Assembly (NCBI GenBank): GCA_050084515.1
Contig: CM114271.1
Location: 37,014,001 to 37,078,000, forward strand
Source: Blasia pusilla
Lineage: Eukaryota > Marchantiophyta > Marchantiopsida > Blasiales
Length of the DNA: 64,000 nt
Direction of reading: 5' to 3'
The position numbers and the translations under genes were made by a program. The notes beneath the pieces are model-generated. The model was not told the DNA's origin, made no database searches, and was given only the letters and a program-made list of their open reading frames with translations. Shown here piece by piece: positions 44,646 to 57,200 of the stretch; within the stretch, counting starts at the first letter, position 1, and every line of letters begins with the position of its first letter.

Positions 44646-47319
44646 TCTATGATCCCATCATGTTTTCATTTTTTTCCCAAGAGCAATCTAAATCAAATCA
44701 CAACTCAATCCACCTTCATTTCAAATACAAGAATGGAATCAATAGTGGATCTAGTTAATATTGTTGCAACCTAATGATAATAACATGTCATTATTAGGGA
44801 GTTCATAGTGGGTAATGTTACTAATGTGAGTTAATGTTACTAAGCATTAATGATATGAGATTATGTGCTTATCTCCCATTGTGGTTTGAATCAAATTTAA
44901 GGAGATACTTGAATGGGAACCATTTGATAGTCATTATTGATCAAGCTTACAAGAAAGCTTAGCATGTGAACTCTACCATGTTAGGAGCAAGAATATCAAG
45001 TGGTTTACATACAAGCTCAAGAGCATTGGAAAATCGATCTATTTTATCAAGTGAGTTGGATAGAGTTTATTGGCCACAAAATGTTCAATGGGTTCATGAG
45101 CACACCTTTTTTTGTTTGAGAAGGTTATCTTTTGGTGTTTTGTGTCTAATGAAAGTGGTGTGGAGTGGGCATCTTAGGGCTACCTTCCGTGGGCAAATTG
45201 GGATTTTCGTGTCCATGTGACAAACCCGAAATTAGAGTCCATACATAGAACGGAAAATGGATACTACTACTGAGATTAGTATAAAATCTGACAACATTAC
45301 TCTGCAATAGAAATTTTTGGGGTTAACAGAATTAACTTTCTACTTAGAAATCCTCATGACCCCCATAATTGAGGACACTATGCTTTCAGGGTGCCATAGG
45401 CATCATAAGCAAGGCTAGAATGAAGGAGTTTATGATTTGTTGGAACGAGGTATTGACGAGACTCTAACAAAAGCATGTGATAAATAGTTAAACAGTAGGG
45501 GCTACGACTACTAACTTCAAATTGATGAAGATTCCTAAGGTGTTTTGAATTGAGGAGCAATTTTAGACCCCATTAAATTCACACTTGATTTTGGAGGTGG
45601 TCACCTCTTTAGAGTAGAATGCCTGTAGTATGATAAACAAGACAATCAATTTGCAATAAGATTCTTTAACAATCTTATAGGTGGTTAACAAAGGTATCAA
45701 GTGGTTATACCAATATTTGATGTTATATTGGCTTGACCTAGAGAGTTATTAGGAAGTGACGGTTCCTTTGGAGGGTGTGCATATAGGGGATGGTCCTCAA
45801 GAGAAACATGTAATGGGATGGATGTCTCTCCCACCACCATATTTGGGATATCCCGTTTTGGAATGGGCCCGAAGTCTCTAATGGCAACCTACGATGTTGT
45901 GTAAATGGATTAAAACATGAGCAACAAACTTGGAGTGAGATTTGTTTTATTTAGGAATCATACAATCTCCTTGCTCGTGGATTAAGGGTATTTTTATCCC
46001 TTAGACAACACCTTCTAGTCACAATATACAAGTCAAGTGTGAGTATTTCATCTATTTGGTGGGATGACACTTACCTTATGCTGTTGGAGGCCAATGTTCA
46101 TACTGGACAAAGGTGGGAATACAAGATTAATTTTTTTACATTTTGTATATTCTTATATTCTCAAATGGGATGTTTCTTTGAATCTCCTAAAACTTTCCTA
46201 CAATTTTCTTTGCTCCAAACATGATGTGTGGATTTTGATGTGGATGGTGTCTTTGCTCTTAAATTGTGAATTCATGCCACTCAAAAACCAACCAATCATG
46301 AGTAGTTTCCATCAACACACCAAATGCTAATTTTCCATCCCCATCGTGCATGGAAGCCCATAAAAGAAAGGAAGAAAGTGGACTAAAGAATACCAACACC
46401 AAAAATTACCATAACCGTACACAAAAGTTCTATAATTGAGACTTTATGAAGTACATAGAGCAATCTTGTGGCAGTTTCTAATTACAGCCTTGCAAGGTGT
46501 CACTTTTTTCCTGGCCATCTAGAATATCCACGCGCCCTCTACATGTATGTATTCATCACTTTCTTCCCCCCTACCAATCTCAAAGGAAAGGGCCGCACAT
46601 TGGTTAGACTATACTACAAAAATCCCTTGAATTTCACATCCCCAAGTAGCCCCTTATATGCAGACCCAGGCCTGGCCAACACTCCATACCAACAATGTGA
46701 AGCCAAGTAGTTTTTTTGTCAACCATCTATGCTAATTATAGGAGGGGAATGGTTTCTTGATTTGTCAACTCCTTGGATTGTCGAACATTTATCCTTATCC
46801 TAGGATAGTCAAGCATTTTTCTAACAAGTCTCAAGTGGAGCAAATAAAAGTTGGCTCGATGCAAAGCATAGAGTCCCATCATTACTAGTCATAGCTGGAA
46901 GCAAATAGAATTGAATTCCTTTAAGTTCCAAGTCAATGGAATTTACTCATCATAATTTTCTGCACCTACATTGGAGCAGTGAGTGAGATACAAAGCTCAA
47001 GCTTCTAAAGAAAAGAGAAGCCCATCCCTTCACAACGCCTCAATTCTGTTCGTCTGTCTTGTCTGTCTGTCTACTCCAAGAAATGAAAGTCATGGATCCT
47101 CTACTGGTTAAGTACACTCACCAGCAGCCTCATTCATTCTAGTCATGACACTCGAGTTTCCATTCAGATCTTGTGGTCGAGAACCTCGTTGCTTCCTGAT
47201 TGTGCTTAACGAAGATGCATAGAACTGGGCAAGCATCAGACTCTTGAGACAAAACAGTTTCATGAGATTGGTGAGATCTGGATGATTGTGCTCAGTAATG
47301 GTGAGCAATCTCCAACAGT
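44646..47319. other. Spacer downstream of the lumen-protein gene
   Basis: No gene recognised. The right end should include the 3' UTR of the minus-strand gene that ends at 47320. Confidence 0.4.
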
Positions 47320-49756
47320 CTATTTGATGTCAGAGCAGGCTCTTGGTCCAGGGGGTTCTCGCAGGCATTCTCCTATAGCCACCACAGCTGCCTCTATGGA
47401 TGCATCTTCACCCTGCGCAGCATGAGGAGATTGGAAGCAGTGAGTACATGGTAGGATCTTAACTGGGAGAGAGAAACCAAAATGTGGGCTTGTAATTTTG
47501 ATGTGTTGTTGCTTGATGTGAGATTAAGTAGGAGAAAACAAGCGAATGCTAAGCTGTGTAAACTCCAGCTGCATATGTTCGATGCGTTAGGGATCTGCTT
47601 GGAAAAAAACGAGAGCTGGAAGTATAGATCACCCAGCTGATTTCGCTGTTTTGCTTTGCTTCTAACAGGGGACTGCTCTACACCTTGAGCTTGGAGATGC
47701 TTTCTATGTTTGGTGACTAGTTGAAGGGATGCCGAGGAAGAATTGTTTTTTCAAAAGGATGAGGTCGAGAAACCTTTGGGCAGTTACCTTTTCGCGCCAG
47801 AAGAAAATGTTGCCGTACTTCCCAGCTAGCCTTGACCAGAAGCTCCTTGGAACATTCAGGTCTACCGAAGCTCCGACATTGAAGTTCAATATGTTGCCTG
47901 GAGAGACCCAACACAGCACTTCCAAACTTCAAGACCTTTCAGACGTCAATCTCTACGGCCGATAGACCTGCTCGAAGATGAGGAATTTCTAAAATCACAC
48001 CAGACCAGTGTCCTATGCTGTTTCGACTCACCGCCCAACATCTCAGTTTTCACAGGATCACCAATCGTTAGAGAAAAGGAGGTTAGATCATACCCATGTT
48101 GGGGTCAGCAACGAACACGATCGTGTTGTCATCTACTTGCCAGAAGTTCTTGACGGCCAATCCTGTGCCAAAAGAGAGGGAGATTGTGAACAAGACAACC
48201 ACAGCTCATGACAGCCCAGAAGGTAACAGGGCTGAATACTGGTAGTATCTCACCGAGCTACTACTAGTATCCATGAGGAAGCGAAGCAGTTGACAACAGT
48301 TCATCACTTGCTACAAAATACATTTGAGCTTTCGATCAGGCACATGTTTGAGAAAGCACTAACCAGGCGTTTCAGGGTAGTTCTGAGCAAGCACACGCAG
48401 CTTGTATCCAGTTTCATCTTCAATACTAGTCACCTTCTTGATGATACGCCCCTCCTGAAACCATGAAGAAGTTTGACAACCGTCTCCCATACTCATTCTC
48501 GACAGGCTTCATGCATTTTGAGGAGTGACAAATCAGATATGAGTGCATCACGATAAAACTGGAGCCTATTCCCTGATGAATGATTATAACACACCCAAGG
48601 CTGTAGGACCAAGAGAAATGAAGTGAAATCGATGATGCAAAGGCTAGCTCTCACCTGGGCTGGAGATAAGAAGCCGGCTACATCTATGACAGGAGTGAAG
48701 TCTTTGGGAAGTAAATCTGGCCTATTGACTCCTTCAGGTCTTGCTACAGCCATGTCTCCTCCTGCATATATGCAAACGCAGAGAATGTGAGTAAGAAAGC
48801 CGAATTTAAAGATCAGGGCACCGTTCGGAAGACGTGAAGTGGACTCACCAAATTCCACAGATGTTACTGATTCCATTATGCTTTCTCTCGAAACATTCCA
48901 TTATGTTTTCTCTCTCGTGCTCAAGTGCTCTTCTTACTTGGCTCTTTCGGAATCATGACTTAATCGGACGTTAGACCTGGAGGATCATGCGCTCATTGGT
49001 TGAAAAGCTGTTGCTCCTTTCTCTCATGTGTCGAATGCTTAGAACCTCCGAGAATTAGAAGACAGTTCTTCTGGTCACCAATCCGTTCGCTAAGCTTATG
49101 GAGCGTTTAGGGTCCTTCATAAGACACATGGAAGGAAAGTGTTTCCACTACTTGAGATCGCCGACATCAATAGCTTTCACCCGATTCCCAGCGACAGTGT
49201 TCCTCATTAAATCCTATGCTTGAGAAGTCGAATAACTAAATGTAGACATCCACGGAAACCAACGAGAGAAGAGGAAGCATGAATACATGAGGGTGACTTG
49301 CCAGGCCATGCACACTGAGCCCGAGGAGTAGTGGTGACAGAAGTGGAGTTTTGGTGACAGAAGTGGAGCTTTAGTGGCAGACAGAGCTCCGGTAATTTAA
49401 CACCCTCAATCTCATTTCAGCTGTAAGCGAGAATATCTCAAGAAGCAAATGTCAGGCCAAACCTCGAGACACACGGTCAAACATGGGCACTCACCACACA
49501 GGGAAATTGAGAGACTGAGAGCTGTGGCGACAGCCGTGTTCAGAATCGAGCTGCTAAGACTGCCTTGGGTTGAATCAGGTCGTGTCCCATCACTTTCTCG
49601 GAATTGTTGAGACGTAGCCGTCACCAATTTGACGTGAGATCTTCCGACTTGTGTCTGTCTCGTCGCGAATTTGGATGTGCCCCTCTCAAAAGCCGTGGAT
49701 GCGCAGTCTTTCACAAGGCAACTGGTGGCTGAAGTGGAGGTCAAGAGGAATGCCAT
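47320..49756 (-). CDS. Thylakoid lumen 15.0 kDa-like protein (TPM-domain type)
   Basis: Six exons on the minus strand: 49756-49495, 48761-48655, 48454-48364, 48162-48094, 47897-47788, 47412-47320 (stop TAG). All introns are GT-AG and the phases fit, giving 243 residues. The start MAFLLTSTSATSC gives a Ser/Thr-rich chloroplast transit peptide; a hydrophobic lumen-targeting stretch (ILNTAVATALSLSISLCG, near 70-88) follows. The mature part has LLPKDFTPVIDVAGFLSP, TGYKLRVLAQNYPETPG, FWQVDDNTIVFVADP and FNVGASVDLNVPRSFWSRL, the signature of the plant thylakoid lumen 15.0 kDa (At5g52970-like) group, distant relatives of TLP18.3. Its exact biochemical role is not settled. An in-frame ATG 14 codons upstream is less likely to be the start. 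Confidence 0.88.
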
Positions 49757-51257
49757 TTTATTTGCTATCCTGTGACACCCCCAAGATAGTGCACGCAATC
49801 AATCAGTAGTTGAACTGAGGAATCAGAACCTGTGAGTCAGACGACTGCAAACATCTATTCCGACAGCTATCGGCCCTCCTTCCTGCTTCCAGTATCAGTC
49901 CAGGATGCAAGCAAAAGCCAAAGTCGGCGCGTATTCTTTGAGACGATCTTCTCCATGTTCTTTACCAGCACCTTGACTTAGAGGTTATGACACTGCTTTC
50001 ATGAGTGACTCAAGACCGCAAAAGAATCGGCAACTTACAACGAAAACCGATAGCGTGATTGTGCAGTGCCCACTGCCACAGTGCAGTGCGAGTGCTGTCC
50101 CTTGAGCACTAATTTGAGCTGAGCTGGTTATGTATGGAGCTATGGACGCGTATCAGTCCAAACGCCATTCCTTGGCTGGTGAATCCCGAAGATGATGGGA
50201 ATCGATGGCGGAATCTTGGAGGAGAAGCAAAAAGCCTCAAACCCATGTTTATTACTCCATGGCCAGCTTCCCTGTGTGGGCTGTCGTGCTACCCTCTCAG
50301 GATTCCTTGCACCTGTGGGGTGCGGATCTAAATACGTAGTTTGGGATCACGTGTGCCTCTGCTCACCACTGCAATCTCCTTCCCTCCCCATCCTCGTCTC
50401 CTCTTCAGCAGGAGCCCACACACGACAGTAACTACAGATTGCCGTTTAGGGTAGAAAGTTTGACCCTGTAAACGACTGAGGGGGCCCACTGGGTCTGTGT
50501 GGAGGAGCTCAGCTTCATGACAATTGTCACCAGTCTATGAAGTTGCTGCAGCAACAGCAGGAGCAGCAGCAACAACAACAACAACAGAAGAACAGCAGCG
50601 TAGAGGGATTCTTGTTTTGGTGGCTAAGCTTGAGCCTCGTCTTCACTGCAGGAAATGCTTTGCCACGGAGACCGCCCACGTCACTTCATTCTCGAATTGC
50701 TCGCAATGGATTACACTTGAAGGCAGTGCGAGGAAGGAAAGGCACTTTAGCAGCTTGCAGATCGGAATTGGTCTCTGCTGCAATGCCTGGTTTGGTCACT
50801 GCGCTTCTGTTTGCCTGGGAAGCGCGAGGCGTGAATATGCGAGCATGAATGGAAAGAAAAGGGAGACGACTTAGAAATGCGATGGGGATTGAATTCTCTG
50901 ATCATTGCGTGGAGATGCTATTGAGGTTTTCCTCCTTTGGCTGAAGTAACGATTAATGACGTGCGGATCACGCATGAGGATGGAGGATTTGTATACTTTC
51001 CCTACAGGTTGCAGAGATGTATGCCCGGGCAATCCTAAAGCTTGACATCTGGAGAAGGAATTAATAAGCAAGCTCACACGTCGTGGAAAATTGGGTTCCC
51101 CAAGTGTGTGTAGTGTCGAGGTTGATGTAAAAGGCTGTGATGGTGCCACGAAGGCTCCAAAATCGCAACTTGTGCAGGGGCTTTCTGGACCTACGAGCGG
51201 TGCAATTCAGGCTTTTCATGTGATTGCGCTTCTAATCATCGGCTGAAAGTTGGAACG
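49757..51257. promoter_or_regulatory. Divergent promoter region of the lumen-protein and COQ8 genes
   Basis: 1.5 kb between two genes transcribed away from each other, so it must hold both promoters and 5' UTRs. A CAG/CAA-rich stretch at about 50540-50595 could encode poly-Gln but has no recognised gene context and probably lies in a UTR or promoter. No specific promoter motifs could be assigned. Confidence 0.5.
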
Positions 51258-54200
51258 ATGGCTGGACAAACAGCCTCCCGGTTTAAGGATTTAGCCAGGG
51301 TTGCTTCGGGCTTAGCACTTGTTGTGAATGAATCAGTGCAGAGGGTACCGGCAATTGGAAAGCTCAAAGCAGGTGATGTTGTCGGCTCCTCAAGCGCGGC
51401 CCTAAAATTTTTGCAGAATACTGTAGCTGACATCACCGGGCTAACTCGAGGGCGTCTTCACAGTTACCCCAACTCTTCTGTGTCCCACATTGTTCGCGAT
51501 AGTAATGAAGGAGTGGATTCCGTGAAGGTTTCTAGATCTGCAATTGAGAATGAGAATGGTGGTTCTGCTGCTACGAGAAGCACAGTTTCACAGCCCGAAG
51601 AGTTGTTCCGCCCTTCTAGCTCTACTGGAGATGGACACACGATCGTGGCTCCTGAGCCGTTTAACGAAACAACAACTCCTTCTTTGAAATCGGAACTTTA
51701 CAATGCGGACTGCCTTTCTGGAACAACTGACTTTTCTTCGAGGCAGGAGACTTTTGAGAGGACGATCGATCCAGGCGCCAGTGAAACTCGCCATGTTGAA
51801 TCCGATGCATCAGTTCCCCCATCCAACCTCGCAGCTCAAGTATTGCAACAAAGCTCTGAGGAGAAGGCCACCCCTTCTTCACCCACGGAGACTGGTGGAG
51901 TGCCAGGTGGGTCGTCCAGGACCAGGATCCCAGGGATTGATCGACCTGTGAAGAAAAGGAAGCCCAGAGAACGGCGCGTGCCTTCCACTCCGATCGGTCG
52001 AGCAATAGGGTTGGCATTTCTTTCACTCTCCAGCTCTCGCTTGTTTCTGTCTGGGTGAGAACCGAATGTTGTTTCCTCGTGGTCAAACTTCTACTTCTCT
52101 GTGAGACCTCTTTCTCTATGGAACAAAACGCAACAGCCTTTGCTGAAATTGCTAAGCTGGTAACCCCAGAGCTGTTCGTCGCGTTCAATAGCCTAGATTC
52201 AACCATAGCACAAAGCTACTGCACTGGTAAGTAACGTTCACTGGGGATCCCAATCAAGTACGGTAGGTACATTGTAAAAAGGCTCTATGTTGATACTTGG
52301 AAGCTTAGATAGATTTGTAAACAGGCTCTATGTTGATACTTGGAAGCGCCGCACCAAACTCTGTATGGTGAGCACTCACACTATGAGAGAAGTCTTCCTC
52401 ATCTCGTATGGTACTTTCTTCACTTCTTCTTTCCCTGCACCCATTCCAGTCTTAAGCACCGTCCAACCAGGGAGAGCTCTTTGGTCGCAAGGCTACGACA
52501 GGCAATCCTTAATGAGTACATTCTCTTCAGCATCATGAAACCTCGCTACTTGCTCACCTGTGCAAACTTCACAACATGGAGCAACAGTCCATGCTGAAAT
52601 TGCTAAGCTGGTAACACCAGCTCGGTTCATCACGATCAGCAGTAGTATAAACTCGCTGCCCTAAGGTGCTGCACTGGTAAGTTACGTGTGTTAGGGATCC
52701 CAATCGAGTAAGGTAGATGGCGGTATAAAGAGCTTCTTGGTGGAAGAAATGCACCAACACTCTGCATGATGAGTACTCACACTTGATCCCTCTTCTCAGA
52801 TGGTGGTAGACAGTTTCCTTTCTCGCATATGATACATCACTTCTTCACCCTGCAACCATCCCTGGTCGTAGAACCGTCAATATCTCCTGTGCCCAATAGG
52901 ATATATGGTCGCAAGGTTATGGCAGGCACTATTTAACATTCTCTCAGTACTCAGTATAACTAGTTAACCAGGCCATGGGGTATATGGTCGCTATGATAGG
53001 CCCTACTTAATGAGCAGTCTCTACAGCACCGTGGAATTTGCAACAAATAGAGCGACAACCTACGATGAGAGTGCTGAGTTGGTACCACCAGAAAAATGCA
53101 TCAAGTTCAGGAGCTTAGATTCACTGTTGCAAGGCAGATGCACTGGTAGTTAACGCCTGTTGTCAAGCCTAATCAGGTAAGGTAGACACATTTGTGTTGT
53201 AAAGAATTCCTTGGTTGATGCTCCGTACCAACACTCAGTATGGTGAGCACTCACACTATATGAGAGTGTGTATGTCCTCTCTTATGGTACTTTCTTAACT
53301 TATTCCACCCTCTCCATCCCACTCTTTGGGACCGTCCAACTAAGCCGCAGTATAGTAGGTTGCAAGGATACGACAGGCACTTCTCAATGAGTACAGCCTC
53401 TCCTAGGCGGAGATGAAACCTCCAGTACTTATCTGGTCACTTGTGCGCAATCCATAATACAAGTAACAACTACCCACACTGAGATTGCTAAGCTGTTACT
53501 AGCAGAGCTCTTCATCACGTTCAGTAGGCTAGATTCACTGCTCAAAGCTGCTGCAATGGTAACGCCTTATGGGCGTCCCAACCAGATGAGGTAGATGGTG
53601 TTATCAAGTGTATCTTTCCTGATACCTGGAAGCTCCCCACTCTGCATGGTAAGCACTCTCACTATGTAACAGTCTCCATTCTCTTATATGACACATTCTT
53701 GTCTTTCTCCACGTCTTCTTTCCTCCCATCCCACTCATCCTCTTCCTTACACTATTTGTTGGTATTACAATTTATGAACGGATCGTCTCAAGTGATAGAT
53801 AACTCAGGTATGAGACAATGGTGAAGTCAACATCATCCTCCTGATCAGCTATTTGGAGGTTTTTTGCCATTTCTTTCACATTTTATCGTTACAGCTGTTT
53901 CTCTGTGTTCGCTTTAGATCTCCATTGACCAACTCGGATGCCTCCCCACGTCTATGTACACTACCTCCTCTGTGGTACCCCTCAACAAATTAAAGTTTTC
54001 CCATTGCTTCCAGCGCAGTGACAGATTCGTAAATGGGAAATATCTTACTGCGATTCCTGGAACCAATAACGGGAAGGTCGTGAAGTGGTCAGTAAGTTCT
54101 GGTAACTCACCATTACCAGGTTGGTTGTTGATTATGTTTTAGAATCAGAGTTTCTCTACAACCTAGCTATTACAAGCACACTTAGTGCAATAGCAACCAC

Positions 54201-57200
54201 TCAGGTTAGATTGTAGAGGAAAGAGCTAGACAACCTGCATCACCAGATCACCTTGCATTCTCAAGCACACTTAGTGCAATAGCAACCACTCAGGTTAGCA
54301 GCAGTAGACATCTCAATAGCAACCACTCAGGTTAGTACTACTATACACCTTGTATCACAAGACTCACTGAACTCCTCAAGTCAGCAGACCTCTCAGTCTG
54401 TAAGCAGCAGCACACTCAGTGCTTAGCACACTGAACTACTAAGGTCAGAAGCACAATCCACTCAGGTAAGCAAAGCACACTCAGTGCTTCTCAATCAGCT
54501 CCTCAGCTCAGAGAGTTGTGTCCTCGCAGGGCACCCTCATAGGGTTATATACAGCCAAGAGAATGGGTTTCTAAGTTTTAGGGTTTTTAGGGTTAGGGCC
54601 TGCCGCCCATAGTAATTCTCAGAATTACTGAGGTAACTCTATGGTAACAAGAAATTACTATTTACTGTGGTAAAACACTAAGTTACTATAGTAATTCTAT
54701 CAGTTACTTTTCACTATAGTAAACTCCAAGTTACTATGTTTTACAACACTCCCACTTAACTGGAGTTTAATATAAGACCCATCTTCTGAGCACATTTGTT
54801 GTGCTTTTCTCTTGACAATGCCTTTGTCAATACATCAGCTGTCATATCCTCTGTAGGACAATATTCTACTTGGACTATTTGCTCATTTTCTTTCTCCTCT
54901 ATAAATCTTCTTCTAATATTTATATGCTTAGTCCTAGGATGATGAACAGGATTCTTGAGAAGACTTATACTTCCTGTATTATCACAATACAATACAGTTC
55001 CATCATTCTGCTTATAACAAACCTCCTCAAGCAATCTCCTCAGCCAAACTACTTCTTGAGTAGCATTTGAAGCTGCCATAAGCTCAGCTTCTGTTGTGGA
55101 CAAGGCAACAGATGTTTGTTGCTTGCTGCGCCAACTGATAGCACCACCACTCAATGTAAATACATATCCACCAGTAGACCTGCTGTTGTCAGGATCATCC
55201 CCAACTAGCATCTGTGAAGCCAGTCAAGGTAGGAAAACATCCTTGTTTCCTGTATTCAAGATACGCATTCTTGGTACCTTTCAAGTACCGTAAGACTCTC
55301 TTTACACATCTCCAATGTGTGAGAGTAGGTTTAGACGTGTACCTGGCCAGTGCTCCCACTGCATATGAGATATCTGGCCTTGTGCAAACCATGGCAAACA
55401 TCAGAGAACCCACAGCACTCTGATACAAATGTTGAAGGTTTTCAACATTCTCATTCTCCTCCTGTTTGTCTGCACCTGTTTTGGCAAGTTTCACCCAGGA
55501 TCCAGTGGAGTAGAAACTGGCTTTGCCTCAGCCATTCTATACCTTGTCAGCATCGCATCAATGTAGTGAGTCTGACTGAGTCTAATCCATCCTTCTGCTC
55601 TGTTCCTCTCAACTTTAGTTCCAAGGATGAACTTCACTGGGCCTATGATAGTCATAGCAAAGACTGAGCAAAGATTGTCCTTTGCTTGCTGGATTTCTTT
55701 CTTACTTTTGCCTAGCAACAGGAGGTCATCTACATAAACTGCAATAAACAATGTACCATTTTTGCAGTAAACACTCAAATCTGCATGAGCTCTACAAAAC
55801 CCCTGTTCCCTAAGGTAAGAGTCCAACTTTTCATACCAGGCTCTTGGAGCCTGTTTAAGACCATACAATGCCTTCTTCAACAAACATGCATTGCCCCTAT
55901 GTCCACCATACCCATCTGGAACATCCATGTAGATGGTTTCCTTCAGGTCTCCATTCAGAAAAGCAGTCTCCACATCTAATTGCTCCACCTCCCAATCTTC
56001 TTCAGCAGCTAGATCTAAAAGCAACCTTATGGAACCATACCGTACTACAGGAGCAAAGGTCTCTGTATAATCAACTTCAGCTTGCTGATTGAAACCCTTT
56101 GCTACAAGACAGCTTTGTACTTCACCACTTCATTGTTAGCTCCTCTCTTGATCTTGAAAACCCATTTGCAACCAATGGATCTCCTCTCTTTGGGAAGATC
56201 AGTCCACTCCCATGTGCCATTCTTTGCAAGAGACTTTTCTCTTGATCAATGGCAATCTCCCACTTGCTCCAATCAGGTCTACTCATAGCCTGTGCAAGTG
56301 TTTGAGGTTCATCCTCTCCATCCATAGTAAGACAAGCTTCTTCATCCACTGAGGAGTGAGCCTGTTTCTCATGATGAACTCCCAACCTGTCAATAGGTGT
56401 TCTCGTTCTTCCGGATCTCCTTGGCAATGTCTCTGCCACTTCTTCAGTTTGTACATCTTCAGAGGTACCTGGTACTTCAGCAGGCTGAAAGTTGGATTCC
56501 TGATGATTCTCCTCAGTTTGGACAACTTTCTGCTTTCTCCTGACATATACCTTCAGATTTTCTGAACGGAATTCTCCACGAGATGGTCTCGAGGTTTGAT
56601 CTGCATCTCTTTCTAGATCAGTTGTTGGAGTTCCTGCATGAAAAGTAATTTGCGGTTGTGATGATGATTCCCCCTCTACTTCAGAAATTTTCTTCTGATC
56701 TCCTTCCCAGGTTTCATCAAACTGCACATCTCTACTTGTGACACACTGTCCAGTCTTTGGATTGTAGAGAACATATCCCTTCAAGCCAGTCTCATATCCT
56801 ACAAAGATGAGCTTTTCAGCCTTCTTACTGAATTTTGATCTTTGCTCCTTTGGGATATGTACGTAAGCTGGACAACCAAAGACTCTCAGGTGGGAGATAT
56901 CTGGCTTCTTACCACTCCAGCATTCTTCTGGAGTCATCCCATTCAAAGCTCTAGTAGGACTTACATTCCTCAGAAAGTTTGCAGTCTTGATTGCAGCTCC
57001 CCAAAAGCTTTTCCTGAGATTTGCATGCTGGAGCATGCTCAACGCCTTCTCTGACAGAGTTCTGTTTAGTCTCTCTGCTACTCCATTCTGAGAGGGACTG
57101 TCTCTGGCTGTGACATCAGCCAAAATCCCCTTTTGTTGCAAAAAGGAGGAGAACTCTTTGTTCCTGTACTCCTTGCCTCCATCTGAGCGAATTTTCTTCA

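Noticed and set aside
47717-47965. Separate small genes on other frames of the lumen-protein exons
   Set aside because: They are shadow frames of exon 5 and its intron borders; the spliced model explains the sequence.
50537-50848. Poly-Gln protein gene
   Set aside because: The frame is driven by a CAG/CAA run in a divergent promoter region; no conserved domain or splice context.
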